NCBI GenBank assembly: GCA_016165875.1
Contig: JABBOT010000082.1
Coordinates: 620,001-684,000, forward strand
Length of the DNA stretch: 64,000 nucleotides
Source of the DNA: Acanthopleura granulata
Lineage: Eukaryota > Mollusca > Polyplacophora > Chitonida > Chitonidae
Reading direction: 5' to 3'
Part shown: piece by piece, positions 25,580 to 36,700 of the stretch
How positions within the stretch are numbered: position 1 is the stretch's first letter
Layout: each line of letters starts with the position of its first letter
Program-made: the position numbers and the translations under genes
Notes under the pieces: generated by a model
Seen by the model: only the letters and a program-made list of their open reading frames with translations
Database searches by the model: none
Told to the model about the DNA's origin: nothing

Positions 25580-25870
25580 GCATGGTGCCAAATGTCGCAA
25601 ATGTTAAAAAATCAACAGTTTATAAGCGTTCAAATGAAACAACATGTTAATCAATGTTGTCAAATGCGAGAGTCAATGCCACAAATGGAAAAATCGCAAC
25701 AGTTTCTATGTGATAAAATCATATACATGTTAGTGAATGTCGTCAAATGATAAAAAATGGTTAAAATGATATAACATGTTAATCAATGATGTCAAATGCT
25801 AGTGCCAGTGTCGCAAATGATAAAACGGCAATAGATCCATGTGTTAAAATGATATACGACATGTTAATGT
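25580..25870. repeat. degenerate tandem repeat, ~90-bp unit
   Basis: Three to four diverged copies sharing ACATGTTAATCAATG, TTGTCAAATGC/TCGTCAAATGA and GTTAAAATGATATA. The unit length varies. Confidence 0.7.
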
Positions 25871-25919
25871 ACGGAGCCGTAAGAGTGACATGCTGCAAAA
25901 GAAAAATATTGGTAATAAA

Positions 25920-25990
25920 AACACACACACACACAGTATTTAAATTTTGCCCGTATGTGTGTGTGCGTCTACGTGCGTGTGTGTGTGTTT
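25920..25990. repeat. CA/GT microsatellite pair
   Basis: An (AC)n tract at about 25921-25935 followed by a (GT)n-rich tract at about 25957-25988, separated by non-repeat sequence, so the pair can form a hairpin. Confidence 0.8.
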
Positions 25991-26126
25991 TAATAAGTCA
26001 TGCACACGACATCTTCACTAAATCATGCTCTAGAGATAACTGACCAACAGAAATGCACAATTATCTTGTGAGCACGACTTAGTAAAGATCTCGCGCGCAC
26101 GACATAATAAAGATGTCGAGAGCAGG

Positions 26127-26290
26127 GAGTACGCGGAAAGGTCTGCCAGCATCCTACACATGGTCGTGGGTTTTCGTCAGGGCTGTGTGCGGTTCCTTTC
26201 CCCAACCCAACTATAATGCTGGTTTCCGTATAAATGAAGTATTCTTGAGTGCAGCGTAAAATACTAGTCAAATAAATAAAAAAATAAATT
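26127..26290 (+). mobile_element. SINE-A copy, 3' part
   Basis: From GGAAAGGTCTGCCAGCATCC through ATGGTCGTGGGTTTTCG to ATTCTTGAGTGCAGCGTAAA and an AAAT tail. The 135-codon open frame across it on the minus strand is a by-product of the repeat. Confidence 0.85.
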
Positions 26291-27061
26291 TCCACTTCTC
26301 TCATTGCCAACATCATCCAAGCCATTCCTCGTGCCTGACAATGGAGGTCTTCCTTATAAGACCTCCAATCGTTCATTTTATTGGAAATCAAGTATTTGCA
26401 ATGTTGGAATTTAAAGCGGTGGTATTGCACTCGTCGGTTTCTATTTCTGTGTACGCCGTTTCAAGGAAACACACATCCAAACATGCAAACTTCACATGCA
26501 TGTGTGTCGTTATCATTATCTGAAATATAAACTTCACTATAACTTGGTTTCTGTAACTCTTACCAGCACGGACTCGCTTCGCCCCATGCATCAACTATAG
26601 TCTCATCATTCGTTTCCAGTTAATTCATAATTAATGTAAGTTTTCATTTATCTGGTTGGCGTTTAACGTCATATGTTCCATAGTTTTTCACTCCCTCAAC
26701 GGTTGGCGATTTTATTATATGGATGTGGAAACCGAAGTAATCGTGTATATATATACACCCTCGACCTAGAGTAAATTACCGACAAACTTTCCGGCATGTG
26801 ACGTATACACCACAAATCCCGATGTTTAACTTTTATGCATCAGATATTAAAGAGCTGGAGATCATAGCATTATATACAGCATAGGCCTATGCGCATGTTT
26901 TAGACACTTATGTTTAATACTTAAATATATGTGTACATTCATCGTTTAATCAACCATTAAACGCGTTGGGCGTTGGTCATTTTACAGTGTATGAACACAT
27001 ATACACGCCATACTGGTGGAAGACAAGTGGTCTTCATCGAACATTAAAGACTGCACCAAAG

Positions 27062-27305
27062 GGCCTCCGTGGTCGAGGGAGTTAATGCGCTAGCGCAGCG
27101 TTATGACCAATTAAGCAGCCCATCACCAACTCAAAGTGGTTTCTCTCCGGTCCCACGTGGGAAGTTTCCCCAGCAAACTGCGGATGTCTCGTGGGTGTCC
27201 CCCGGGCTCTGCTCGGTTTCCTCGTACTATTGTACTGGCCCTCGTCGTACGTATAAGTGAAATATTCTTCAGTATTCTAATACCATTCAAATATATAAAT
27301 ATAGA
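27062..27305 (+). mobile_element. SINE-A copy with head, diverged
   Basis: Starts GGCCTCCGTGGTCGAGGGAG, followed by GCGCTAGCGCAGCG. The box B region is replaced by CAACTCAAAGTGG. Core and tail are recognisable to 27300. Confidence 0.8.
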
Positions 27306-27999
27306 CATCAATATAGAACGTCGTTGACCACTGTCAACAAGGGCCATGAGCAACCAGATCTGATAAATTCGAAGTGAAGTAATAGTTCACGACACTGGTA
27401 AGTGTAGTTCTATTCGAACAACACAATATTTTGTGCTTTACGCGTGTGGCGGTCTTAGTTTCCTCTATGATGGAATTTTACCTTGAAAGGATACACATTC
27501 CATGTTGATGCGCCGGCCGTAGAAATAAGAGATCATGGGTTAAAGTGATCGAACCTTGGTATGCACATTAGTTCGTATGCAATAGGCCCATATCTTGAGT
27601 GCCGTAGAAACCCCACTCATCCTGAGGATAGTGTCTGATCGCCTCGGAACTCGGTCCGTGGCGATCCGTAGAGAACTTTGCTCAGCCCGTTTATAACCAC
27701 ACCCTGTAGTGAAACCTGAAAGAACCACGGTGGGCGGGAGATGGTCATCACGGGTTGGCCTTGATAGTTTTGAATTGTTTGAAACATCAGAGGCCATCTG
27801 GGATGATCTTTAATGGAACTCTCTATAGTACCGTAGTATAAATTCGCGGTACCAATGGAGGAATCATAATGGGTCCGTGGCATATGCCATCCTAGTCCTT
27901 CCTTGTATACAGCGATAACAGCTGGGTGAACCGGGATTGTTTTTGGAATTAAGAAGGTAACAACTCGGTTTGTCCCGGTGTTTATGGTTTTGTGCCACT

Positions 28000-28238
28000 G
28001 GTTAGAGCGTCCTCCTCGGCGTTGGGGTTTTCGTGACAGAACCCGGGTCATAGCAAAAACTTTAAAAATGGTACTTGTTGATGTCTAGCTCGCTTGGCAC
28101 TCAGTACTAAGAGGCTAGAGCAAGGAAACAGGAAGGGTCTGATGATATGATTGCGTGCCGGGGGTGGCACGTCTGGTGTCTTCGGCATGATGTTCCACTG
28201 GCGGAATGGACTTGCCGTGGTGTTGTCTGGATACATTT
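28000..28238 (+). mobile_element. SINE-C copy
   Basis: The plus strand carries the tRNA-like start CACTGGTTAGAGCGTCCTCC and AACCCGGGTCATAGC, then ACTCAGTACTAAGAGGC, AGAGCAAGGAAACAGGAAGG, TCTGGTGTCTTCGGC and TGGACTTGCCGTGG. The same blocks in the same order occur inverted at 52850-53202 and partly at 41612-41862. A 144-codon open frame through it has no other support. Confidence 0.75.
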
Positions 28239-28549
28239 CCGACCAACTACATGGGATTTACCTGGACCACCGTAGTAATTCATAGTTATACATTACAAGC
28301 ACCGTGATCTTCGTGTATAAAGTATTTGATCAGCTTCTTGGCCCAACCCAATGAGGACCCCAGACTCTTTGGCAGCACCCTTGTCCATGCATAGTTCATC
28401 CTGTTGACAGGAGCTTATATGAAGTTCGCTGGAGACCATTCGCCTTCTACCCATAGGATGTACCTCATATGTTGGAAAGAGCCTTTCGTCCACCAAGATC
28501 CCAAGAGCATTGGAAGCTGAAATTTCCCTGTCTTTATTTATCCTTAAAG

Positions 28550-28554
<5 letters not shown>

Positions 28555-28610
<56 letters not shown>

Positions 28611-28629
28611 TGTATGTGTGTGTGTGTAT
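28555..28629. repeat. TA microsatellite with TG end
   Basis: About 25 TA repeats followed by a short TG run. Open frames of Tyr-Ile repeats here are artefacts. Confidence 0.95.
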
Positions 28630-28937
28630 AAAAATAAAGCTGCCAATGGTCACAAAGCTGCCAGTGGTCTGTGTCTCTTTAATGATACTAGATCCATTCA
28701 GGGAAGAAATTTGTCAATTATTTTTTCTTTCACATTCTTATTCTCCTTTCTCCTATCCTTTCTCTCGCTTAAAGATGAAAACCAAATTCAAATTATAAAT
28801 ACCTTAAGGAAGCACAATGAGTCAATGAGTCAAGAAATTTGAAAAACATTACTATGAATAATAATAATAACAATAACAACAATAATGTAAACAAAAGAAA
28901 AAAACCATGATAAAAAATAATGTTAAGAATCACATTA

Positions 28938-28943
28938 TTTTAT
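28938..28943 (-). terminator. candidate distal poly(A) signal of the PNPLA gene
   Basis: AATAAA on the minus strand in a clean AT-rich setting. If used, the 3' UTR would be about 4.7 kb. The pair near 32072-32092 is an alternative nearer the stop codon. Sequence alone does not decide. Confidence 0.2.
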
Positions 28944-29439
28944 TGATGATCACAGTATAAACAGCTTCGCATATCAGGCAAAGAAGACAGGCAAAACAAA
29001 ACTAGGACACTTGTAGAAAAAAAATCACTATCTCCCATTTTGCCAGGGATGTCTTCATAATATTGTGCCTGACTTTAAAGTCTTATTGCTTCCCTTACAC
29101 ACAAGAAACCAAATTTCTGAGATACCCCCTGGGCCTTAAAATGCAAACCACATCTTAAAACTTTTATCAAATATATCACATCAAATATAAATATGTTTTC
29201 AAGTATTTCTAAGAAGTGCACCGCCAAGTATATACTATACAGTGCTAAATAACACTGAAGGTTTCGCCCTCAACTCATAACTACCTTTACATCTATATTT
29301 GTAAAAGCTTTCTTGAACAGTCTTGTTTACAATAAATTTATAAATCAGCAGTGAATTCACTAAAGCGAGAGATCCAACTGTCGAGCTGACTGCCACTGGC
29401 AGCAGATTCCGTGGTCACCAAAGCACGGTGTGACCTTCC

Positions 29440-29830
29440 AATGTTCCAGAAGTCGCCTCAGGTCAATGATCCCACAGACATCAAACTCCGGCGCAACACT
29501 GGCACTACTGGTGGCCACTGGCAATGCTCGGAAACAGCACTGGCTCTATTTGGTGGCCACTGGTAATAATTGATGGCTGCACTGGCACTACTGGTGGCCA
29601 CTGGCGATACTCAGACACAGCACTGGATCTGTTGGAGGCCACTGGTAATACTTGCTGGCTGCACTGGCACTACTGATGGCCACTAGCAATACTCTTCAGC
29701 AGCACTGGTAATACTTGCTGGCTGCACTGGCACTACTGGTGGCCACTAGCAATACTCTTCAGCAGCACTGGCACTACTAGTGGCCACTGGCAGTACTTGG
29801 CAGCAGTTCTGGCTCTATTGGAGGCCACGG
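29440..29830. repeat. GGCCACTGG minisatellite
   Basis: Irregular tandem repeat with GCACTGGCACTACTGGTGGC and CACTGGTAATACTTGCTGGC. Units of about 30 and 80 bases are mixed. Confidence 0.85.
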
Positions 29831-30330
29831 TGACTAAATCACAGGTATAGGTCTATGGCCAATACTTCCCTTAACGTCCTCTGTGGGAGGGAAAGACACC
29901 TATCACCTGTGTCAAGTTACATGCATAAAACATGTATTCCCAAGCATAAGCTATGCTAATAAAGTACTCTATAATTAGCACTGCAGTTTTACTAATTATT
30001 CTACCCTAATTATTAAATACAAGCAAACAACCATAGTCCATGTCACCTAAAGCTTAGCGTGAAAAATTGAACTTTCAAAAGGACATGTGTTAAAAGCTTT
30101 AAAATGATACTTTTAATCCCAACACTCCGGTTCTTCTGAAAAGTTAATCAAACTTCAAAAAAAAACCAAAAAACAAACACCTTAAAGTGGCCTGTTTTAA
30201 CTGTTTTACACTGTTTGCACTTGAAGAGAAAAAGTGAGAAACCTCTGACAAAGTTAAACTTTTACTTGATTTAAATGTGTGCGACTTCACTGCTCTTCTT
30301 GGTCCACATGTGTTAAGAAATATCATTAGG

Positions 30331-30575
30331 TCATCCTTAAAGATATGTTCCTTGGGCGTAACCCGACCGATCCTTCAAAAAAAAGGGCCCCACTCAAACG
30401 TTTTTCATGGGTATTTCGATTAAAGTTTTATTTTTTTCTTAAATTTTCTCTTCAAGTAAATTTTTTAATAATCTCTGTCTTTCTCCAGAGCCAGAAAAAA
30501 AAGAATTCCCTACTGACCAACTGTATTTTTTCTCCTACTGTCCGGTTACGCCCAACAAACAATTTTTGAAGGATA
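30331..30575. mobile_element. small inverted-repeat element (MITE-like), copy 1
   Basis: About 245 bases bounded by inverted ends: CATCCTTAAAGATATGTTCC with CTTGGGCGTAACCC at the left, and the complement of CTATCCTTCAAAAATTGTTT with GTTGGGCGTAACC at the right. The interior is AT-rich and non-coding. The ends match the element at 34205-34428. Confidence 0.75.
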
Positions 30576-30599
30576 GCTTTATACATGTATATATGTATA

Positions 30600-32350
30600 T
30601 GTGTGACGTACATAGGTTATTTGTGACGATGTGGGAACACCATTCCGAAAAATGCAATGTAAGTTTCAGTTATGATACATATGAGATTACAGAGTGACAT
30701 TAAACCTAACTGGCTCACTGGGAACAAGGAAGAACCAAGATTCAGACAAAACCAGTGGCCTTATCACATGAGTCCTGAGCAATCAAATCACATGTTTGTC
30801 ACCGTCTATCAGCCTGCCACACAGCTACTGCACATGAAAATCCAAACAAATGATACAAAATACACAAGTGGCAACGAAACACTGAAAATGTCAGATATTC
30901 TCCTTTCCCGCACAACTCAAATGGTTACGAATAGGCACAAAGGTATAATGTTCTTCTGACATCAAAGTCTAGGAATTCTCTGACGAAAATATTATTTCAA
31001 TATAGCAAATGTCATAAACGATACTGCATTTAATACTTAAACCGCAAATTTCATTTAAAATCTTAAACTTGGCAATTTGCCTGAAGTCATTTTCAATGGA
31101 GAGTTCAGAGAAACCCAATATACATGTATGCCTGAACAAAAATATTTTTATTTATATGGTAGATACTGTTAATCTGATGACCAGGGTAACCACAGAAAAT
31201 CATGTCATATTGTCATATCTCTGTTTGCCCCATATGTGTTGCAGGTTTCAAACAAAAATTTACGTTGCATTGGGTAGCGATGTGCACTACATAACGCATA
31301 TTCCAGCCCTAACCTTACATTGTGTATTTAAAGATGTAACAACTTCTAAAAATGTAAAATTAAGGGATGCTAACCTGATAACAAGAAATATGAATCATTC
31401 AGATCTTTATTTTTTAAACTGCAAGCCTGCAAATAGGTGCTAGACATGTTTGAAAAACACCTCTTTGGGGAAAGTGGTATGCTTCAAGCGACCTTTGTCT
31501 AGTAATAAATAACATGGACAACATAGTCATACCAAGGGGCGTTTTCAAAAGTGTCAGACACCTATTCGAAGGCTTGTACTGTATACCATATTTACACACT
31601 ATCACACGACAGATTATACATAATGTGAATCCAACTCAAATACGCAAAACTCCTGTATATTAACCATCTTAATGACTGTTTTAATAACAAAAATCTAATC
31701 TCTTTAAGATAAAAGAAATAGCAAACACACTGGCCAACCTTACCCTGAAATACTAAGTGGCAAGCTGTTGACAAAAACAAAGGAATCCCCTTCGAAAATG
31801 CATTCAGTTTTATACCTGATAAGTACAATTTGGAAAGATATTAGCTTGATAACTATTATGACATGCAAAAACCATTTTTCTTACTGACACAGAATGTATG
31901 AGCAAATAAAAAGCTATACAGGATAAAATATATTCCTTTCAAACCTCTAGCCCCAGCAAGAAACTTTCTTTACAGTAACACAAATCATCCTTAACCTCAG
32001 TCCATTCCACTTTTCCCATCCTACACATCACCTAAGCCATTCATACAGCCACGAGCCTTAATTACATGCAGATTTATTTAAGTATAAAATTTATTTCAAG
32101 TGTAGACGTACACAGACCTTGTATCTTCTTGGTCATTTTGGGGGGTTTGAGTGTCTATTTAGCACAAACAAAATTTCTTGGAAAGGATAAGAAAATGCTT
32201 CTATTTACATCATAAATACACACCTAGATATCTAAGTCAAAGCCAGATAGTACAACAGCTACAAATCGTCACTTATTATCTTCAAGTCAACATTCATTTA
32301 TCAGCTGGGGTTTTTTTCACCTTGATATTATTTCAAAAATAAACAACAAT
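30600..32350. other. 3' flank or 3' UTR of the PNPLA gene, nothing recognised
   Basis: AT-rich with chance open frames, such as a 124-codon plus-strand frame at 31069-31443 with no family match. No repeat recurring elsewhere in the window was noticed. Confidence 0.4.
32072..32092 (-). terminator. candidate proximal poly(A) signals of the PNPLA gene
   Basis: Two AATAAA hexamers on the minus strand about 15 bases apart, 1.6 kb after the stop codon at 33699. They are the first perfect hexamers downstream of the coding end, so a 3' UTR of about 1.6 kb is reasonable. Confidence 0.3.
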
Positions 32351-32359
32351 GTATATGGT

Positions 32360-32760
32360 ATTAAAAATGACCTAAAATTTCGCCAATGAAAAGTTTTTGC
32401 CTGCTTAGGAGAGTTCAACGAGGACAACTTCCTTTAACCTGTAACAAAAGGGTCCAAAGCTATGTACTCTCACAATGATCAGTGTATGTGAGTTCATAAA
32501 CACCTTGGTAGTACACAAGCCCTGCAGGCATCAGGGAAGAAAATGATGTTTTCTGCTGCAATTTAGACAGTTTGTCTAGCCCATCCTCGACTCTCCCAGT
32601 AATCTGCGATGTTTTGAGGTTTGGAATGTTGGATTGCAGCCTAATAGAAAAAGAAAACTACCTACACATCAACACTAAAAAGTGATATTTTATGGCATAA
32701 GTTCAGCTGTAAAAATGCACCTTTTGAGGGTGAAATTTATGGTCATTCAGTGTACCTGGT
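32360..32760 (+). repeat. interspersed repeat Y, copy 4 (interrupted)
   Basis: AATGACCTAAAATTTCGCC at the left and GTAAAAATGCACCTTTTGAG with GGTGAAATTTATGG at the right match Y. About 250 unrelated bases lie between. Confidence 0.45.
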
Positions 32761-33159
32761 AAACCTTCTGACAAAAATCCAATGAAGGGTGTAAGTCACA
32801 ATGATGATGATGATCTACAACAAACTCCAGGTCAAACCACACATAATTAGGAATGGTAGAACGTCCAAATTTGATGTAAAATTGCATTGTTTAAAGCATG
32901 TAAGTAAAGAGAATACACACTGAACATAAAACCCTTAAAGGTATTGATGTGTGGTCTACATACCTGTTAGTACAATCTGGTCGTATCTACCCAGTCTCTC
33001 AATACACAGCCAAGATTCTGGTCTGACAACAGTTAAGGTCACACCCTGTATTCACCATGACATGTACACTTGAGTCAAATGTAGCACAATTACCCCAACA
33101 TAACTGACTCAGATTCAGGACAGCACCACGACATGCCTTCAAATGACTCAGACTTCAGT

Positions 33160-33495
33160 ATGACTCCTATTGTAGTCAACATGATTGAATGTCAGCAACA
33201 TGACTCATACTGGAGTCTGGCATCAGCGTTGACTGGAACTGAGGGCAGCACAATATCAAGTCTTCGACTATTGTCAACATGAGTACAAATCAGAGCGAAA
33301 CTGACTGAAGTTAACATGATTCCATGTTGTCAATTCGGACTAAAGTTACAGTACACAATACCAAGTCTTCAACACCACTGAGATTGTAGTCAACATGACT
33401 CAGGCTAAAGTGAGCACAATACCAAGTTTTCAACACAATTCAATAGCAGTCAACATGACACAGACTGAAGTCAGCAGAACAGCAAGTCTTCAACC
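33160..33495. repeat. degenerate ~48-bp tandem repeat
   Basis: Diverged copies of GTCAACATGACTCAGACTGA followed by AGT.AGCACAA.ACCAAGTCTTCAAC-like sequence. It ends about 200 bases from the PNPLA stop codon and would be transcribed as 3' UTR. Confidence 0.7.
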
Positions 33496-33698
33496 CAGCA
33501 GCTCAGAGGAATTTACTCAAGGGACCTAATGCGAGAACAGAAAATTAGTTCCAGCCAAATTCAGCATTCCTGATGGTTTGTCCATAAATCTCATGCCATT
33601 CTCCTCCTCCTCCTCCTCCCTCCTCTGCCCTGCCTCTGCCTCTACCCCTCCCTGCACGACTTTCCCTATGTATCAGGGAAAAGCCTGAGCTGGAGCTA

Positions 33699-33758
33699 TC
33701 AGGCAGTGCTGGCCGAGTGCATAGCAGGTTTCCGTCTTCTGGGATTTCCCTCTGATGC
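33699..33758 (-). CDS. PNPLA6: PNPLA exon 23 (C-terminus and stop)
   Basis: Acceptor GTGGGTTTAG, then 19 codons ([19 protein letters not shown]) and TGA at 33701-33699. Phase 0 follows from the preceding exon. The sequence is not conserved in the family, so the call rests on the splice site and the frame. Confidence 0.75.
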   Translation of the reverse strand, partial: ASEGNPRRRKPAMHSASTA

Positions 33759-36700
33759 CTAAACCCACAAAACACAACCAAGCACACATTAACAAGCCAA
33801 AGAATGTTACAATACACAGGTTTCAAGTTGCAATGTTATGACAACAAAGTTCCTTTGTGACATGACGTCTCCGTTTTACAGCACCGTAGGGGCAATCTGC
33901 ACAATTTAACATGGGCTGGTATACACAATACTGAACATTTATCAACAACAATGAAATGAAACTTGCGAAATGTGTTCTCCAGCAATGCTGGCTATCATTT
34001 TGGGCAACAGAAATGAAATTTCGACTGTAGATTCTTCTGAACACATAAACTACCATGTTAAAGGATAGGGAATTGACCCTACCATTCGGTAAAACAGTGA
34101 TGTCGTTTTGCAAAGTGATGTCGCTGTGTTGTAGTAACGACATCAATCAAAAGCTGTATATTGCAACAAGGAATTTATATGATGTCCCAGGGGCAGTTAC
34201 CGCCATCCTTAAAAACTGTTTGCTGGGTGTAATCCAACCCTATGAAGGATAAATAGTGTCGGTCGGAAGGGAATTCTTCATTTTTTTTTTTTTTCATTTT
34301 GGCTCTTGAAATTTTTAATGAAAGTAGCACGGATAGAAAAATATAAAAAAAAACAAACTTTTATCAAAATACCAATAAATACTTTACAGTGGGTCAGTTT
34401 ACACCCAATGAACATATTTTTAAGGATGGCCCCACATACCCTCTTTTGTTCTTTCCTCTATTACATCACACTTATCTGTGTGTGCGTGATCATCCAATAT
34501 CTAGGTAGTACACAAGCACAGCAATGGCACAGAAAAAATATATGTATTCTACTGCAAGCTGGACAATTTTTTTTGTAGCCCACCTGCGAGTCTCCCACTC
34601 CGATTTGTTTGTTTGCCAATTCACTCATTCATTTTCACCTGGCAGTGTTTTCTCCTTGGTTGAAAGATTAAATGTGTTCTTGTACATCTTAAGGGGGAAA
34701 ATAGCCTTAAAATTCATTCTAATTAAATTTCAGGTAAACTAAATATGGCATCCTACTACAGATAGCATTACTGACAAAGGAAATAAAAAAAAAAACTGAT
34801 TTTCGCAGTTCAGTAAAGGTTTTCCCAGCTTTCCCCACTAAGACTTACCCCTGCATCACTGCTGGGCGTGGCATCTGCAGACTCACTGGAGGAGGTATGT
34901 GTGGAGGAGAAGATGGGGTTAGATTCTACTGTGATCAATTCTTCATCTTCTTCTTCAGATCCCGCTGAAAAAAAAAACAAACAGGCACATATTTCTTAAC
35001 TTCACTTGATTACTGTTCGATGCCATACTCAAGAATTTTGGACTTAGGACTTTTATGTGTAGATGCGACCCAAGGCCTGTGACAAGTTACTGGCAAATTT
35101 TCTCGTGTGTGGCATATGTCATATCAGTAAAGAAAACAACTGGCCTCCAACAAACTTTTTGTAATCATTTGATTTAATTGGTGTATTATGCCGTAGGCTA
35201 GAATATTTTACTTACACGACAGTGGCCAGCATTATGTTCTTATGCAGGATTAACTGATTTTTATTGCCAAAGTTCCTAGAACAAAAGGAGTCTGGGAATA
35301 TAGAAACTTTCCTCTCCTTTTCATAATTTTTCACCACCAAAATTCTGCCTGTCTACCAAATTCAAAACCGCAAACATTATTATTATTAGCATTAGCAGTT
35401 TTACATGCACCACCGCATTTTACTTGTACACATGGCGGAGAAAACACTGTCTAAATAGCACTGAAGTTAATACCAAATTCTGCTTCCAATACTTGACATT
35501 CACAATTTACATATGCTATGCAGATTGTTTTGGAGTAGAACATACTGTAATGTCTGGCTATTATCAGCCACAGTTCTCAAAATATCATCCAGTGTCGTTT
35601 ACTTTCCTATCTCTTCCCATGGTACCTTTCACTTCGTCTGCTTGTCACTGCCCGAAGCGGGTGAAGTGCCCGTAATGGCTGCATAGCTATCTCGTATGGG
35701 GTGCATACCCATCTCATACGTGGGGGCATACACATCTCTCAAGGGCTGCTTACCCATCTGGTAAGGGGTGCATACCCACCTCGTAATGGCTCCACACCCA
35801 TCTCGTATTGGCTGCATACCCATTTCGTCTGGGGTGTATACGCATCTTGTAAGTGGTTCATACCCATCTTTTAAGGTGCATACCCATCCTGTAAGGGGTG
35901 TATACCCACCTCGTAATGGCTCCACACCCATCTCGTATTGGCTGCATACCCATCTTGTAAGGGGTGCATACCCATCTCGTAAGGGGAGCATACCCATCTT
36001 GTAAGGGGTGCATACCCATCTTGTAAGGGGTGCATACCCATCTTGTAAGGGGTGCATACCCATCTTGTAAGGGGTGCATACCCATCTTGTAAGGGGTGCA
36101 CACCCATCTTGTAAGGGGAGCATACCCATCTTGTAAGGGGTGCACACCCATCTTGTAAGGGGTGCATACCCATCTCGTAAGGGGAGCATACCCATCTTGT
36201 AAGGGGTGCATACCCATCTCGTAAGGGGAGCATACCCATCTTGTAAGGGGTGCATACCCATCTTGTAAGGGGTGCACACCCATCTTGTAAGGGGTGCATA
36301 CCCATCTTGTAAGGGGTGCACACCCATCTTGTAAGGGGAGCATACCCATCTTGTAAGGGGTGCACACCCATCTACTGACAGAATACTGCCTTCATGATCT
36401 GCGAATACATGTACTATATTATAAGTCATGAAGTTTTACAGTTTGAAGCCTTTCAGTTGCTGATACAGCAGCTCCAGGATGGTTTACTAACGGCAGTCTG
36501 GTTTTACTCCGCGCAGTCTGGTTTTACTCCTGGCAGTCTGATTTTACTCTTGGCAGTCTGGTTTTACTCCGGGCAGTCTGGTTGTACTCCAAGCAGCCTG
36601 GTTGTACTCCGGGCAGTCTGGTTGTACTCCGGGCAGTCTAGTTTTACTCTGGGCAGTCTGATTTTACTCTTGGCACTCTGGTTTTACTCCGAGCAGTCTG

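Noticed and set aside
26023..26430. 135-codon minus-strand open frame
   Set aside because: Runs through a SINE-A copy; no conserved motif.
27617..28051. 144-codon minus-strand open frame
   Set aside because: Overlaps a SINE-C head and has no family signature.
28555..28629. Open frames of Tyr-Ile repeats
   Set aside because: TA microsatellite artefact.
31069..31443. 124-codon plus-strand open frame
   Set aside because: No recognised motif or paired splice signals, and composition like the surrounding AT-rich DNA.
33823..34146. 107-codon minus-strand frame in the last PNPLA intron
   Set aside because: Skipping it keeps the PNPLA frame, it has no family motif, and exon 22 to exon 23 joins in phase without it.
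35690..36372. CRISPR-like array
   Set aside because: Repeats are directly tandem without unique spacers, and the DNA is an intron-bearing animal genome.
35629..36429. 266-codon minus-strand open frame with 22-residue repeats
   Set aside because: Produced by the 22-bp satellite, with equivalent frames overlapping in other phases. No splice context or family.
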